From NCBI RefSeq assembly GCF_024764835.1, contig NZ_JALIGE010000068.1, forward strand, positions 124,001 to 188,000: a stretch of 64,000 nucleotides of DNA, given 5' to 3'. Positions within the stretch are counted from its first letter, which is position 1; each line of letters opens with the position of its first letter. The stretch comes from Scandinavium hiltneri (GTDB lineage Bacteria > Pseudomonadota > Gammaproteobacteria > Enterobacterales > Enterobacteriaceae). Below, piece by piece: positions 62,651 through 64,000 of this stretch. Both the position numbers and the translations under genes were made by a program. The notes under the pieces were generated by a model. The model was not told the DNA's origin, did not search any database, and saw nothing but the letters and a program-made list of their open reading frames with translations.

Positions 62651-62675
62651 GGCCAGTATCATTACGATACTGGCC
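62651..62675. terminator. Bidirectional terminator between fdhF copy and chitinase
   Basis: GGCCAGTATC-ATTAC-GATACTGGCC, with TTGTTT on the plus side and seven A residues on the other side giving a T-run on the minus strand. It serves the chitinase gene and closes the former fdhF copy. Confidence 0.9.
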
Positions 62676-62692
62676 TTGTTTCGCCATTTACC

Positions 62693-64000
62693 TTATTTCA
62701 GCATCTCTGGTGTAATAACCATCGACTTAAGCAATTTTGTTGCTTTAGGATCTTTGCTGAACATACAAGTATTGTCTTTCAGGTAGACAGAGACAACATC
62801 ACCGGCCACTAAAGAAGATACACTCTTTTGGTTTTTGGTGGTTCTAAACCATTCCATCGCGACGTCAGAGTTTTTCTGTTTGTAGCCGATGCCACCACAG
62901 CTACCACCACCCGTCAACGTACCAACGCCTTCATCGTTAATGAAGTAAGCGAGAATGTTTGCGCTATTTTTCAAGGTCACAGGAACATCGACTTCAATTG
63001 TCGCAGCGGTTGCACCTTTAACTGCCGGAACATAGCGCATTTGCAGTATATCATCAGCAGTTGCTAAATTGAGTGACGGTTGAGTCATGTCCAGTTTTTT
63101 GACAACGGTTTTATTGCTGTCATTTTCAACCAGCGAAACTACACTGCCGACCAATAAATTCGCGCGAGGATAAGAGATCTTGACGTTACCAGCACTATCA
63201 TTTTCAACGCTAACATTCGGACATTTAGTCATGACACCTTTATCAATATAACATTCGTCATAACTCCGCACGTCATTTTTCGGTGCATTCGCATATGGCG
63301 CTATTTTTTCAAGATGCAGATAATATTTTTTTGACTGATAAGCTTCTTTGCTCATCTCAATATTAATTGAGTAGGCCGAGAGTTTTTCATCTCCATGCTC
63401 AACAGCGAATGATTTAACGTCATCACCGGTAACCACTGAGGTTTGAAGAATATCACCAACGATCTTACCTAATTCATAGTTTGAGGTATCACCACTGATA
63501 TCCCAGATAATTGCCCCGGCAAAACCTTGCTGGTTGATGTAGTCCACCTTTTCACTGATAGACTGCGGGTCATCATACGTCAGCAGCACTTTAGTCGTCG
63601 GGTTATACATATACGGTACGTGCGATTCGCTGTCCCAGTAGCGGGTATAACCCTGAGCCAGTTTTTCTTTCAGTGTGTACCATGGGTTGGTGCCGGTGAA
63701 CTGGCCGACATCGTCCCATTTTCCTTTCACCGTCGCGCTACCTGGCGCAAACAGACCTGGCAGGCCTGGGATAATCTCAGTCGGTTCAACATTGCCCCAG
63801 CCACGACCATAGAATGGCACACCCATCAGCAGTTTACTCTTCGGCACATGCCAGGTATTGGCATATTCCTGCATCGTCGAGGACACGTTCAGCTTCTGGT
63901 CTGCGTCTTTGCTGTTGGCAAACTGTGGTGCGTTGTGGCCGGTGATAGGGTCAAATGCACCGTGAATGTCATAAGCCATCACGTTCACGCTATCCAGCAA
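62693..64000 (-). CDS. GH18 chitinase, C-terminal part (N-terminus beyond the window)
   Basis: The last 435 codons of a glycoside hydrolase family 18 enzyme. VNVMAYDIHGAF is the substrate-binding strand after the catalytic DxxDxDxE, which lies outside the window. LLMGVPFYGRGW, RYWDSESHVPYMY and GFAGAIIWDISGD are conserved barrel segments. From about residue 200 of the visible part comes a roughly 230-residue tail with four to six cysteines and beta-rich repeats of unknown function, possibly a chitin- or surface-binding module. The frame is open to the edge. Confidence 0.9.
   Translation of the reverse strand: MLDSVNVMAYDIHGAFDPITGHNAPQFANSKDADQKLNVSSTMQEYANTWHVPKSKLLMGVPFYGRGWGNVEPTEIIPGLPGLFAPGSATVKGKWDDVGQFTGTNPWYTLKEKLAQGYTRYWDSESHVPYMYNPTTKVLLTYDDPQSISEKVDYINQQGFAGAIIWDISGDTSNYELGKIVGDILQTSVVTGDDVKSFAVEHGDEKLSAYSINIEMSKEAYQSKKYYLHLEKIAPYANAPKNDVRSYDECYIDKGVMTKCPNVSVENDSAGNVKISYPRANLLVGSVVSLVENDSNKTVVKKLDMTQPSLNLATADDILQMRYVPAVKGATAATIEVDVPVTLKNSANILAYFINDEGVGTLTGGGSCGGIGYKQKNSDVAMEWFRTTKNQKSVSSLVAGDVVSVYLKDNTCMFSKDPKATKLLKSMVITPEMLK

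Noticed and set aside
1..64000. CRISPR arrays and rRNA genes
   Set aside because: No regularly spaced direct repeats with unique spacers and no rRNA sequence were seen; the repeats present are ERIC, REP pairs and the IS-flanking repeat.

Overview
The window is chromosomal DNA of an Enterobacteriaceae bacterium related to Escherichia, Citrobacter, Enterobacter and Klebsiella. Gene order around frdABCD, epmA/efp/epmB, groESL, aspA-dcuA-cutA-dsbD, proP, crfC, phn and fdhF-yjcO-gltP follows the E. coli pattern block by block, and two ERIC elements and four BIME/REP clusters of enterobacterial type are present. The species cannot be fixed from the sequence alone.

Region 1 (1-21.7 kb) is conserved core: partial yjeM, epmA, the fumarate reductase operon, blc, gdx with a guanidine-II riboswitch, the entericidin locus with an EntR-like regulator, efp and epmB, yjeJ, yjeI, groESL with a sigma-32 promoter, yjeH, fxsA, aspA, dcuA, cutA, dsbD, yjdC and a tRNA-Phe. 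EpmA, EpmB and EF-P form the beta-lysylation pathway of EF-P. AspA, DcuA and FrdABCD together make fumarate from aspartate, exchange C4-dicarboxylates and reduce fumarate. No ampC lies between frdD and blc.

Region 2 (21.7-25.5 kb), after the tRNA-Phe, is accessory: an Hha-like small protein, cbpA-cbpM, a NicO-type metal exporter and a compact DxD glycosyltransferase resembling toxin or effector glycosyltransferases. Then come proP, a truncated kdgT remnant, the dynamin-like crfC with yjcZ, and yjdM-yjdN.

Region 3 (32.8-41.3 kb) is the carbon-phosphorus lyase operon phnFGHIJKLMNOP. The phosphonate transporter genes phnCDE are absent from the locus. yjdP converges on phnP.

Region 4 (41.4-50.9 kb) is a self-contained sugar utilisation cassette. 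A hybrid sensor kinase and an OmpR-type response regulator bracket a ribose-type ABC transporter, a D-lyxose-isomerase-family enzyme, a class II ketose-bisphosphate aldolase and a PfkB kinase. The predicted route is import of an aldose, isomerisation to a ketose, phosphorylation, and aldol cleavage to triose phosphate. This is the best candidate for an incompletely described system.

Region 5 (51-64 kb) starts with a complete selenoprotein formate dehydrogenase H (UGA codon 140, SECIS, sigma-54 promoter), yjcO and gltP. It then becomes AT-rich with a PatB/MalY-like lyase, an NhaC antiporter and an orphan MelR. Beyond melR, where melAB would be expected, lies a rearranged patch: a decayed IS3-family fragment, a truncated second copy of fdhF with a 323-base deletion, and an intact IS2-like element inside that copy flanked by an unusually long 15-base direct repeat. 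The window ends inside a GH18 chitinase gene.
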